Origin: Rhopalosiphum padi
Lineage: Eukaryota; Arthropoda; Insecta; Hemiptera; Aphididae
Length of the DNA: 64,000 nt
NCBI RefSeq assembly: GCF_020882245.1
Contig: NC_083600.1
Coordinates: 47,091,019 to 47,155,018 of the forward strand
Reading direction: 5' to 3'
Shown here: one piece after another, positions 1-11,900 of the stretch
Layout of the letters: every line of letters begins with the position of its first letter
Position numbering within the stretch: the stretch's first letter is position 1
Translations under genes and position numbers: made by a program
Notes under the pieces: generated by a model
Database searches by the model: none
What the model was told of the DNA's origin: nothing
What the model saw: only the letters and a program-made list of their open reading frames with translations

Positions 1-200
1 GTTGAGTCTTGAGTGTGTATATAGTATATTGTATATTAGTATTATAGTGTGTTTATTGTATAATAGATGTTTATAAAGTGTGTAAGGAATGTCACATTAG
101 GTATACATTGTAATCACGAACAACGATTTACTTATTAAACAATTCTATAATAATTATGAACATTTAAAAATAAATATGAAGTCATATAGTCACCTTAAAA
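1..200. repeat. Copy-A end of the duplicated locus
   Basis: The stretch about 40-180 (gtataatagatgtttataaa, then cgatttacttattaaacaa) matches 40470-40575 and about 14215-14275, the 3' borders of copies D and B. This places the window edge inside or at the end of copy A. Confidence 0.5.
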
Positions 201-1060
201 TGTGTCAAGACAAGTAATATTTTAATTGATTACTATTATTTGGCTATCTAATAAATTTTTCTAGGCATTATTCATTCGTTTTCCTTTGGACAGTAAATAA
301 CTGTTAGCGGCATTATGACAATTGTCATCTAATCGGCCTAATCAAAATAAATAACCTTCCATCAACCTTACAAGTATACAGTTTGACTCAAATACCTCAG
401 TGTCTTCTATCAAAATCCTCAAAATATCTACCTGTAATAATTCAAATAATAACTTTACAAACCAAGGGGATTATTCGTCTTCTTCAGATACACCTCCTCA
501 GCCAAAAGGGAGCAAATAAATTTTTTTTTCTATACTCCAAACCTTTACGAAGTCTAAAACGTTAATAACGAAACCAATGAAATGAACACTAAATCTATTC
601 TGTTCTCCAACCATCATAAGCATCGCGAATATATATCACATCAATAATTAATTACATTGATTTCTAAAATCAATTAAAATTTATTTCTGGCGATGAAGGA
701 TTCTTATTTGAATCTACATCTAAAAACCTCAAATTATCATTACATACTCGTTCAACTCTTTTCGCCAAACAATCAAATTACTTAATGACAGTTCTATCGA
801 ATATCACACATACGAAGAGAAAGAAGTCAAGACTTTACATGTTGTCTTAAAAACATTTACCATTCTACCTCTATAGACTAAATCACACAGAATTAACTGA
901 ACTCTGTTACTCCGTAGGAAATGTCACAAACATAAAAAATAGACAATTAAATGATCACTAACATTTTTTTGTAGAAATCTCAATCCTGAAATTAATAATC
1001 CAAATTTATTTAAACTTGAAACGCTATGCTACTTCAAAATTAAAATAGAAGAACCTTATT
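200..1060. other. No gene seen
   Basis: AT-rich sequence with no convincing open frame, splice pattern or repeat partner that I could find. The short open frame at 383-565 has no paralogous support. Confidence 0.4.
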
Positions 1061-1190
1061 CTAGATGGTCGATCGCGATCGACGTTCTTCGCGATATAAT
1101 AAGATAAGGCGAGTGCACTCGCCCCCCGATCAAGACCAGACCCATCGTCGGGTCAGTCTGCGAGTCGGTGTCGTCCGAAACACATAATCT
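1060..1190. other. GC-rich palindrome cluster
   Basis: A GC-rich island inside AT-rich DNA. It holds two perfect 16-bp palindromes, GTCGATCGCGATCGAC (1068-1083) and GGCGAGTGCACTCGCC (1108-1123), and a third stem GACCC/GGGTC at 1139-1154. It is absent from copies B and D. It could be a mobile-element terminus or a protein-binding or structured-RNA site. Confidence 0.5.
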
Positions 1191-1329
1191 TTTTTCTATG
1201 CACGTAATCGGCCATTAAGCGCCTTTAAAATTAAATAATTTTTTATGTGAAATAAATCTAAATTCAATCATACGAAAGATTAATGTTCTCTTTTATACTA
1301 TACACTATACAGTCCTATTCGTAATACTA

Positions 1330-2705
1330 GACATGATTTTCACCAATGTCATCGATGTCAAATCTATGGATATACGTACCCGATCATAATGTAATCGTAA
1401 ACCAAAATACGTCCGCTGTGGACAAGATCATCTCTCTGACATGTGCAAAAAAATAAAATATCTAATCTTTAAATGATATAATTATTGTATACCATTATAG
1501 TGACGGCATATACGTGTAACTGAAAAAATATCTGGAAAATTGATAGATGGGATAACAGTAACGAATTATTTTCTCGATAAAAACGAGCTGACATAAATGG
1601 AATTTATCCATATAAAAATAAAAAATCATCACACTTCTTACAGTAATGCCAATAAAATTATTCGAAATTTTAAAGTTGATTGGATTTTTAGACTTAATTA
1701 TTATAATTTTACACAGCCTACTTAATTGTATACGTACATACAACAAATCATACATTTTAATACATATTAATTATCTCATAAAAAGAAAACCTAACCTTCT
1801 AAATAAATTTTGCATATTGTGTATGTACTTTTAGTCACTGGCAATATGTCAATTACTAATTTATGATCTAAATACTTCACTTTTAGTATTTAAAAGATGT
1901 TAATAACTTGAAATTGTGATGAAATAATCTTACTAACCATTCTTATACATAGCATAATTTTCCAAATATTTTACCTCTTATTCAGTTGAAAATTATTCAA
2001 TTTATTCCTATAAATATTGATAAGGTGTAGGTAACCTGTGGGATCTACACTTAAAATGCTTAAAGTTGTTTTATATGTGTATCAAAATATATTTAAAAAA
2101 AATAGAAAAATTCTTTACAGCTGGGGCTTGATTATAAATTTAATAAGAAGTTTAACAAAATAAATAAGCTTTATATTTCAATTTTATATTTTGATGAAGT
2201 AACATAATTTCACGACACATAGTAATATAAATTGTTATGTTTTAATTCAAAAACATTATTTGCGATGAGTTATATTGAACACTATACCAATAATATGACC
2301 CACTTGATTTAGAGCATAATATAATATGTATATTATATAATTAAACAATTCAAATTTAAACATCAGTTATTGTAAGATGATTTATTTATACAAATCAAAA
2401 TATTTTGCTATTTAATAGTTTTATTTTATATTTTATATTTTATATTAGATTTAAATAGATTAAATAAATTCAAATGCATAAATATATTTTATACGCGATA
2501 AAGTTAAAAATATACGTACCCCTTACAGTACTCTCTAAAAAAAACATTAATTAACTGTTGTATTAATGTAATATAATTTATATATGATTCTAGCGTAAAT
2601 AAAGTATATAATATGAACAAAATATACGCACACGCTTTTAAAATTTTCTGTTACAGAGTCAACATGTTTTCTTAATGGGAATATATCTACCGGGTTAATG
2701 ATAAT
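1330..2705. repeat. Copy A of the duplicated locus (3' part)
   Basis: Long similarity to B 17420-19140 and partly to D 44.2-45.1 kb. Example: 2110-2150 (gctggggcttgattataaat) matches 18115-18155. The A/B-shared part 17.44-18.44 kb is missing from D. Confidence 0.6.
2382..2534 (-). pseudogene. Gene 1, copy A: surviving 3' micro-exon and terminal exon
   Basis: The 15-nt exon AGAGTACTGTAAGGG (2534-2520) lies between a ttttttttag acceptor and a gtacgt donor. It is the paralogue of 18948-18962 in B and 44957-44971 in D. The terminal exon (2407-2382) codes KYFDLYK then TAA in phase 1; B has EYFDLYK. Everything upstream of these exons is missing: at about 2705-2790 the similarity to gene 1 stops and the sequence becomes the upstream flank also seen at 58.55 kb. 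Copy A is therefore a 3' remnant left by a deletion of about 13 kb. Confidence 0.6.
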
Positions 2706-4205
2706 TATTTCCATACACAAATATTAACTATATAAGTAAAATAAAAATTAAAATAATATAAAATATGGTATAACGAAAACAAATGTTCTTTATTTCTTAC
2801 TAATTGTAGATATTATATTGTGTAAATGCTATATTAACCTAGTTTGGACGAATTTATAATTTTTATGTCGTTACGAAACTTATAACAACCGTTTGCTTGA
2901 ATAATTATTACAATAAGGTTTTCATACTATAATTTTTAAATAATATCATTTCGTAATGATAGTTAATTTAATTTAATAAATTATTTTTTTTTATTGGAAA
3001 AATTTTAATATATTTATAATCTGTATACACATGTTATACAATAAGTAAATTTGATGAGATTTGATTGACAGAAGGGGGAACTCACCCAATGAAAGCTTCC
3101 TGTGAAAGGCCGTAGAATGTGCAGTTAACCAGTTGTGTACCGACGAAATTTCTCGTACTCTAGTTATGGGGTAAACGAATCGTGTCCCAAATGTGTTATG
3201 AAGTTTTACACAATCTGTGCAAGTTGATAAATAAAAATTCTTATTCTACACAAGAATAAAATTACATACGTATACAATTATTAAAATTGTATCATTTAAA
3301 TTTTCGCCTATATGGTTATAATTAAGCCTCTAGATTTCATGCCCTAAAAAACCTTGAAATATGCATGCATTTATGCACTAAATATCTATTAAATATGCTA
3401 TTAAAATTTGCTAAATTTAAAATATTTTTTTTTTATGAATAAAACCATCATAATAATATCTGAGATCCAGAAAATCTATTTAAAATTAAGTTTTTCTTTA
3501 TAAAATCATTAAACTTACACCCTTATATAAATAATTGTCAAATATACACTTTTTAATGAAAATTGATCAAATATGCAAAACATACACATATACATTTTAA
3601 ATATACACTTTTATTGTTATGATAAAATGTTTTCTTTTACTTAGCTATGTTAATAATGGTTATTGAAAAATATGCAAACTCCTAGAAATCTATGTATTTC
3701 ATTTTTAATATTTTTTTTATATTAAACGAAACAACATTGATGATTGTTTGGTTAGATTAATATTTTTTTTTTAAAAATGTGACGAAATGAACTTCTTATT
3801 CTTCGTGTAAAATATAATATATTTTATTGTTATATACATATAATATTATATATGAGTTATATGTTATACTATATATCTTTAATATTGTAAGACAAATTTA
3901 TCAATGTTAATTTATAAAATTGTTTAAATTAAATTTTTTCTTGATATGTAATATTAAATTATTTATAATTTCAATTTATCTTAGTTAGACTGAACTTATG
4001 TGTTTCCTGAAAAAAACTGATTGTCAACATTTAGTATTTGGGACAAAACTTATTTGCAACCATTTAAAGCTCAATACAACACGCTAAACTTAAAGAATTG
4101 GACCGTGCAAAGATTTTTACACCAGGAGTTAGAATTAATCTAAAATATCGATTCCGGGATATCAGACGTCTAAATCGTGGGTAAAGTACCTTCCCTAACA
4201 CTAAT

Positions 4206-5260
4206 GCCGGGTTGCATAAACGATCGATAAAAAGAATGATAAAAGCTGGAATAACGGTTCAATAAACAGTCGGATAAATAACTTTATTGGATCCATAAAA
4301 TGCTGGACTGTTGCACAAACAATTATTTAGCGGTCAAGTGTACCAACTCTGAAATATAAAAATTCCCAAATTTATTTATGTATTTTTAAATTCAAATATT
4401 ATTGTAAATTCGTAAATATGAAAAATCTCGTTTACGAGCTGTTTTCCGGAAAAACTGCGAGAGATAGGACGAAAGTCGTAAGAGATTAAATTGATCCCCG
4501 TAACGAGCTACATAAGTTTTATATTTTTGATTTTTCAAAAAGCTGTTATTAAGGATTTTTAAAACGTCGTACTCGTGTCAAATTATTTTAAAAACTCAAA
4601 ATTTGAGGTAACAAGTTTTTAGAAAAATGAAAAACTGATTCTGGTGTAGAATTACATTTAGAACATTTTAACCTCTATGATAAATTTTCGTTGAACCTCC
4701 GGGTGACCGAGAAAACTCGAATGAGAATTGAAAATTTTGAAATATTGAAAAATCTCGTTTACGAGCTGTTTTCCGGAAATATTAATAATAATTTCAAAAA
4801 TATGTTCATCATCATCATTAGATGATGAGGAATTAGATGACGACGATGATGATGATGATGATAAATACATGAGATTCCGCTGGTATTCGTACTGACTTCG
4901 AAATTCGAATTAATAAACTCTAAACTGTTACTTAACTCTGTTGAAGCACAGAATAAAGTTGAAGTTTCAAAACTAATAACTATTTGATTAATAATAACTA
5001 ATAAGTGAATAGTGATAATGATAAATAATAACATTACATTATCACAAAATAATTTGATCTTATCAGGACAATAAAGTTATAGAACTCTTTTTATTATTTA
5101 TCGAACCAAAATCGGGCCTTCAATTTATCGAACCAATAACAACATATTTATCGGTTCGATAAAAGATAAAAATCGTTTGTGCAACAGCCAATATTTTTAT
5201 CGACTCGATATCTGTATTATCGAACCGATAACTACTTATCGATCGTTTATGCAACCCGGC
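4206..5260. mobile_element. Non-autonomous DNA transposon (MITE), 1,055 bp
   Basis: Perfect 25-bp terminal inverted repeats begin GCCGGGTTGCATAAACGATC (4206-4230 and 5236-5260). A second inverted pair with gttgcacaaac lies inside (4302-4320 and 5175-5189), and repeated tttatcgaacc-type motifs cluster near the right end (about 5095-5235), as expected for transposase-binding sites. The interior holds a direct repeat of about 33 bp around ttttccgga (4418 and 4748) and an ATG/ATC microsatellite (4808-4861). The paralogous region near 59970-59980 lacks the element. The superfamily is not certain and no clean target duplication was found. Confidence 0.75.
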
Positions 5261-6229
5261 ATAAGTGTTTCATATTTTTGAAAATCCCGTTCGGCACCCT
5301 TCATCAAAAACCTAATCTCAATCTCTACGACCCACGACTAATATCTTCTTAGTTGTCACGGTATCCGTGTCTCCTACTATAGGTAATATATTTAAATATA
5401 GTTAATAAAAATATATCAAACTTATTGGTCACGATATCCCATAAACCAAGAGAACGTAGAACCCGCATGTGTTGTCTCCGTCTTAGAAACGTACGATATA
5501 GCAAATTTTCGTTCATCAAATTCAATGTGGTGCTATTAGTTTTGATATTAGAATGAACTAGCCTATTAAGTATAAAATTTAAAGGTAAGATTATTATCCA
5601 GGACCCCACTCAGCCTCTTATTGATATTGTTATTTTTAAGTAAGTTATGATCATTCTAAAATGTATAGTTTCATAAAGATCAACACGTGTGTAAAATAAT
5701 AGTATCTTTATTTAGAAACAAAAATAATTGATTTTTATAAATCGTCAGTTACGTTTAATTTATGTACTAAGGAACTTATATAATTTATTTTTTGGTGTTC
5801 TTGTAGGTACAGTTTTAGAACTTTCTGTATCGTCGATAACACTACGATCCTAATTTATGATTTAAAATAATTGAATGCGTAAAGCAACTACAATTTCTTC
5901 ATTTGTTAAAAATTTGGTATTATGCGAGTTCTGGAAATACATTTAAAAACAAATGTTTATCACTTTTTCCATATCAAATGTTCACAGTTTTGATATCAAT
6001 GAACCCATTAAAATAAGCGTAATACATGTCAAGAGATATACATCTAATGGTTACTTGTATTTACCTTCGATAAATATTTACAACAATAAACTGAACACTA
6101 AGGATAGCCTTTAAGAAAACTTTTCATTCAAATAATGATATAATATATATTTCTTGTGATATATTGAATTTGAAGATAATTTATGCAAAATAAGTACTAA
6201 CTATTCTGTATTTATTTTAAATATAAGGG

Positions 6230-6620
6230 TAACAGCCGATTTAGGCGTATCTATGAATGGTTTCGTGGACATGCCGAATGGCCGTGTATTCGATTTATTG
6301 GACCGTCATTTGTGTTAAATCATTTCGAGTCAAAGAGTGGTTGAGTTTCGTTGGGTTAGAAAGATGTAATTATTGAAAATCTCGTTGACGAATTTCCGTT
6401 GTATAATTTTGAGGTCTCATCGAGAAAATCATAGATCAATCGGTTTACTATTTAACCTTTATTTTTGAACACATGTGTTAACAATTGCATGGTTATATTT
6501 AGCAAAAAAATACTGCAAACTGGGTTATCACGTTGACTGCGTAATGACGCAAAATTTATTTATACTGTTAATACCGTCATAGTTCAATGTATTAAAACAA
6601 AATATATACATCTTTTTCAT
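6230..6620 (+). repeat. R2 flank repeat, copy 1
   Basis: A dispersed unit recognised by tttccgttgtataattttga, then acatgtgttaacaattgcat, then ttgactgcgtaatgacgc. Other copies are at about 7690-7990 (+), 35830-36070 (-), 37210-37520 (-), 62450-62810 (+) and 63690-63860 (+). No coding potential is seen. Confidence 0.55.
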
Positions 6621-6959
6621 TAGCTAAATAGAAAATTATTATTGAAGAAACCTTATGCAAAACAAATAGTAACTTGTATTTTTATGAATATGGAAGTGCC
6701 AGCTTCAACCATAATTATTCTACATATCCAACAATTTACTATGTTTTTAGATTAAATAAATATAATACTGAGCTTGGAGGAAAATATCCCTTTAATATAA
6801 TTCAACATGGTCAGGGAAACATTGTTACAATATTAGCTATCCAGAGAAGGTTTTCCGTAGCTTGGGGTTAGAGCACTGTGTATAAGGTTTTTATCAATAA
6901 TAAGACAAGTTTGTTTTATATACCTTTAATATTATTATACTCAAAATAATACTTACATT

Positions 6960-7060
6960 GCGCATTGATAGAATTTTAACATTGATGACACATATCACTT
7001 TAACAATAACCTACCAGAGTATAATTATTAATATTATTATCAGTATTATTATACTTGTAT
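6960..7060 (+). repeat. Dispersed repeat, shared with 14735-14830 and 41050-41150
   Basis: The three copies share cattgatagaattttaac-like sequence, tatcactatatcaataacct-like sequence and a TATTATTATCAG run. The unit lies downstream of the gene copies in B and D and in the upstream flank here. Confidence 0.5.
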
Positions 7061-7689
7061 TTTTATAAATATGGAAGTGCCAGCTTTCCGATTTACTAAG
7101 CTAATACCTTATTTTTTGAATTTTAAATCCTGGAATAACAAAAAAAAGTTTTGTCAAATGATTAATGTTCTACTGAACGATAGGTGTCAAATGGTGGGCT
7201 ACTGGAATGAATGTGTTAAACTTGAACTCGATGGTATTTCTTAGTGTAAAAATAACGATATGGATCCCAGACGGGGTTTCGACGTTCATTATTAAGTATA
7301 CCTTTTATATGGTATTTTGTGGATACCGCTATTAACATAATTAGTTTTACTATTAATTATACAGTAAACTGAATAATTGATTTATTTCCGAAAACATGCA
7401 TTTTAATATGTCATTATAACCTAACTAAGAAATATATAATACTGTACGTAAAAGTGTTGTGTCATCATAAATAATGGTTTTGAATTACAGAGATATAACG
7501 AATATCGTGATTGATAATAATTAAAATATTAATATCCTTGAAATATAAGAAAATAAAATTTGATAACTAAAACTATACTTTTATAATGATAATAAAAATG
7601 AACGTTATATGGATCAAAATAATAATACAAGAAATATCCGGAAAATACCATTCGATATAGTATATGTATATTGCAGCACCCTCTTAAAG

Positions 7690-7990
7690 CAAATCTAGTG
7701 ATGGAGTAGCGAGTTCTTATCACCTTAATAATACAAAAATCTATTATTATTAATACTTGTCTTATACTATACATAGTATTAGTAACAAATCCGTCAGTCA
7801 ATCGGTTAGCCACATATCGTACGTATACCACTTTATAATATTATGTTTTTGAACACATGTGTAATCAATTATTATACATGGTTAAATTTAACAAAGCAAT
7901 AGGACAAATTAGTTTAGACGTTGACTGCGTACTGATGCCAATTTACTTTTATTATCTACAGCGTCATATTTCAATGTGATGAGAAAAATT
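7690..7990 (+). repeat. R2 flank repeat, copy 2
   Basis: Contains atcggttagccacatatcgt, then acatgtgtaatcaattatta and ttgactgcgtactgatgcc. It is the reverse complement of much of 35830-36000. Confidence 0.5.
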
Positions 7991-8023
7991 TAAATCTTTT
8001 TCAATATCTAAATAAATAGTATA

Positions 8024-8334
8024 TTATGTGGCATGGGCGGGAAGTGAGCCATTTCAGTCGGGGGCATCGTGTGCATTTCGCCCAAGACTGAAATGGTCTT
8101 CCCGCGCGAGCCACACATACTATTTTTTGTCACGCCCCTGCGTTCATGGAAAAGGTAACCAAAAGTTTATGTTTTATAAAGACGTGGTATACATTTTAGT
8201 TTCTGGTCGTGCAGGAGATACGTGCCCGGCACTTTTGGGGATTTTCTCTTTTCCGCCCGCTGGACGGAAAAAGGTTGCTTTCTAGTGCTTCAACCGTGGT
8301 CGAAAACCAAACTTTCGGTGCGGGCGTGACATAA
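8024..8334. mobile_element. GC-rich foldback element, about 310 bp
   Basis: Much more GC-rich than its surroundings. The ends form imperfect inverted repeats (ttatgtggcatgggcgg at 8024; TTATGTCACGCCCGC read inward from 8334). Two internal stems are visible: arms about 8038-8060 and 8085-8105 (around catttcagtc / gactgaaatg), and ttttccg...cggaaaa at 8249-8271. An internal gtcacgcccctgcg at 8130 repeats the end motif. A possible frame at 8028-8285 arises from this GC-rich repeat and has no protein support. It could be a MITE, a foldback element or a hairpin RNA source. Confidence 0.5.
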
Positions 8335-8821
8335 AATATATTATTTTAAACTCAACAATATACAATTATATTATATTAAAATACAATGTTTTCATCAAAA
8401 GTGTATTAGAACGACTTGGTAGATATATTAATAATTATAATTTTTTTATGTAGGACATATACTGCTGTATGTTGTGTTCTTTTAACATATGTGTGAACGA
8501 TTGTACTTTTATATTTAGTAATGCAATATTGCAAACTAAGTTAACAACGTCATATGTCGAAGTAAATAATTACTTTTATAAACCCAAAATTGTACAATGA
8601 TATGTTAAAATGCGACGTTTTTGTAAAATTGTATTTAACGTGCAACGTATTAATTTATAGTTTTAAATTAAATGACTACCTAATAAAATATCAAAATATT
8701 CAAAATAATATATAGTATAATATTCATTTTAGCATAAGATTTAAATATAATTATAATAGCGAAGAAATATATTCAAATCTAAACTGTTATATATTATTAT
8801 CAAAAATATATTATTTGATAA

Positions 8822-8990
8822 AAAAAATAAGTGCGATAACAGGCACGACATCAGCATAAGTGCAATGATGTTGGTGGGGTGCTGGTAGCGGAAGTGGTGG
8901 TAGTAGTAGCAGTGGGGGGTTGATTTAATGGGGGATAGTATTTTTACGTTAATAATATTTATAGATAAAGTCAAGAAGTACTATTTATGT
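8822..8990 (+). repeat. Shortened relative of 13466-14130
   Basis: It shares the left edge aataagtgcgataacagg and the right edge tatttttacgttaataat...gataaagtc with 13466-14130, but holds only about 100 bp between them. The middle is a G-rich GGT/AGT run that reads as Gly/Ser or Val/Ala depending on frame. It appears to be an internally deleted copy of the same unit. Confidence 0.45.
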
Positions 8991-8999
8991 CATATTAAT

Positions 9000-11900
9000 T
9001 ATAAATGCATATGTCATTGTGTCATGGTGCACATTGAAAATAAATAGATAAACATTTTTCCATGATGTCTTTATATTTTAGAATCTAGAGTAATCTTTCC
9101 ACCATAAAAACAAAAGTGGTAAATCATTGGCTCAACAGACTCCAACCCGAGCAAGGCTATTTTATATAATATAAGTTACGATGAGCCATGTGCCATGTGG
9201 TTTGGGAGGACCATATCGCCTGTAAAATGTATATTTTATGTTATAATTTGTACATATTAAAAATTAACTAAAATATTATTATCCACAGATAGCCAACGTG
9301 CGTATTATTTATTTATTTTATTTATTTTGTGTATAATTAAAGCATTACGTGTGAAGGACCTACAATTTTAGTTTCTAAGTGGAGAATTTTAAAGAATGTG
9401 TGTTTTATATTTTGTTTTTCGGAACAGAAAAATGCTTCTAACTGCAACGTTGTCGGTTTTTTTTTTTGTATAAAATTGCTGAAGTTCATTGCATTGAATT
9501 TAGTTGACATAATTTAGGGTTAAAATTAACATTACAATGGCGAATAAATTGGGAAACTTATTTAATACTAGTTCTTGACAAAAATTATTATTGATGTAAG
9601 CAAACAATAAATCATCTGATCTAAATAAAACTGTTTGGTTCTAAACTACAATATTAATTCAAATAAGTTCTATATATGCGTTAAAATGAATTAGAGGACA
9701 CCAAATAGTAATATCTAATATTTATTGAGTAAATAATATAATACTAATTTTTTTGGTACAATATTATTAATTTATTAAAATATATATATGGAGCACAAGA
9801 ATTATATTTAGGCCATTTGCTATGAAAACTGTTACAAACCAAATACAAAAATATAAACTACCTGTTGTAGCACTGAGAGAACTACAGTAGCCTAGCAATG
9901 ACAGTGTAAAATCTAAGAATTTCAAAATTTAAATAATGGATTGGAAAATGGGAGATACAAAAATGTAGTAGGGTTTATGGTCAGTAACGGAATACTGCCA
10001 CATAGTCAAATTGACACATAATGTAATTGTGGGAAAATAAATTGCATTCAGTTAAAATACGGGACTTACAATTATTAAAGAAGCAAATAGAAAATACATA
10101 AGTACTGATAGCATGACACATATTATCCATAAACAATGATTTGATAGTACTAGAACCTAGAACACTAGGACGGTACACCTTTGAACATGTCGATAATTTT
10201 CAATATTTTAGAGTAAACATCAATTATTAAAATTATATTCACAATTAAGATTAGGTAGATAATTTATTATACACCTTATTTTATCTATTATTTACATCGT
10301 AATTTATTGTTTTTTTTAAATTTATTGCTTAATCACTAACAATGTATTATAATAACTTGTTTTTGTAGTTGAACTAAGTATGTAATTATTTATTTTTTAA
10401 ATTGATATTTAATTCAGCTATTATTTAATTGTGATCTAAAAAAAGTTTTTTGGTTCTAAACTATATTATTAAATGCTATAGGTTTTATCTACACGGTAAA
10501 ATTAATTAGAAATTATCAAATAATAATATCTTATTTTTATTATGTAAATCGTTCATGGTTTATTGAGAGTTCGATAAAATTAATTTTTTTCATAGATACC
10601 AAATTGTATTTCTCCATAGAAATATGTATTTAAAAAAATTCTAACCTATCAAAAAAAAATAATTTAACATCAAAATGACTCTATTGTAGAATCTTTTGAT
10701 TCCCAACAAAACATTATAAATTTCTGATAATTTGTATAATTGATAATTCTTATTACATTTAATAATTATTGATTATTATAATTAATTAGTAACGATTATA
10801 ATTACATTTTTTAGAGGAGATTTCTAGTATGTAAATATTATTAGTATTTTTTAATTTTATCTGTATGAAATTTTAAATTTGTATTACCAAAATTTGTGTG
10901 ATCTAGTACAAAAACAAAAAATGTTTTGATTTTGAAATTGATTTTTTTTTTTTAAATCCATTTTTTATTTTTGTATGTTAAAAATAAAAGCAATTTATTA
11001 ATTTTTAAATATAACTGTCTGGTAAACTTTTTATTAACTTTTATTATATCATTATAGTTGTTATAATGGTTTATTTTGTGTTACGATGATATTGTTTCTG
11101 GCAACAATGCTTTCATTTTTGATCGATTTTAGTTATCGCTTACCGTGGAATTATGCTTCTAGGACATGGGTCGTTGTTTGTCTTCGAAAGATTTTTAGAT
11201 AAATCATAATTTTTTTTTTTTATTATTGTACTAAAATCAGAAATATATTTGATAGAATAACATATTAAATAAAACATTAAATTGATGTATCTATCTCTTG
11301 TAAGCTTATGCTTGTGTTGGAGGTGGAGAGTCACAAAACGATTAAATTAATTACAAATTATCATATTCCATAGACATAGCATTAATATATAAACTTATTA
11401 GATTATTACTCTCAGAGAGAAAATAAATAGGATATAGAATATAACATACAATATCAGAAACAAAACGTAAATAAAGAAAAAAGATAGGTTTAACAACTAC
11501 AACTAGGTATAAAAATAATTACTTAACTAAAAATCTAATAGTTGATTTGTTTCTTAATATATCAAAAATACTTTATTGACTTAATTTTTTTCCATTTACC
11601 GACTTTATCCTATTTTCTACTAAGTTTAGCTATGAACATGTAAATTATACCTTTTTTTGTATTATAAAAAAGTGATTTTAGATACAACCAATAATATAAT
11701 AAATAAAAACGTATACATCATTGCAAAATCAATACATTCATCTCTCCGATTAGAATTTAAACATATTGTATCCGTTCAGTTAGACGTTACAGTAGTTCTC
11801 CTAAGAAATTACCAAATATTTTAAAATTTGGATAATTCATAAATTTTAATACATCTCAATGGTTATTATTAATAACTTATTAGTAAAAATTGTGATTACT

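Larger units (their letters stand above)
2790..8000. repeat. Upstream flank block, shared with 58.55-64 kb
   Basis: Blocks 2790-3200, 3300-4160, 5270-5640 and 6230-6620 match 58550-58960, 59050-59960, 59985-60190 and 62450-62810 in order. Since 58.55 kb lies just upstream of gene 1-D, this is the upstream region of the lost gene 1-A. No gene is seen in it. The 7529-7831 open frame lacks support. Confidence 0.6.

Noticed and set aside
4658..5034. Overlapping minus-strand frames with Ser and His runs
   Set aside because: They are translations of the ATG/ATC microsatellite inside the MITE.
8028..8285. 85-codon plus-strand frame
   Set aside because: It lies wholly inside the GC-rich foldback element and reflects its composition and palindromes.
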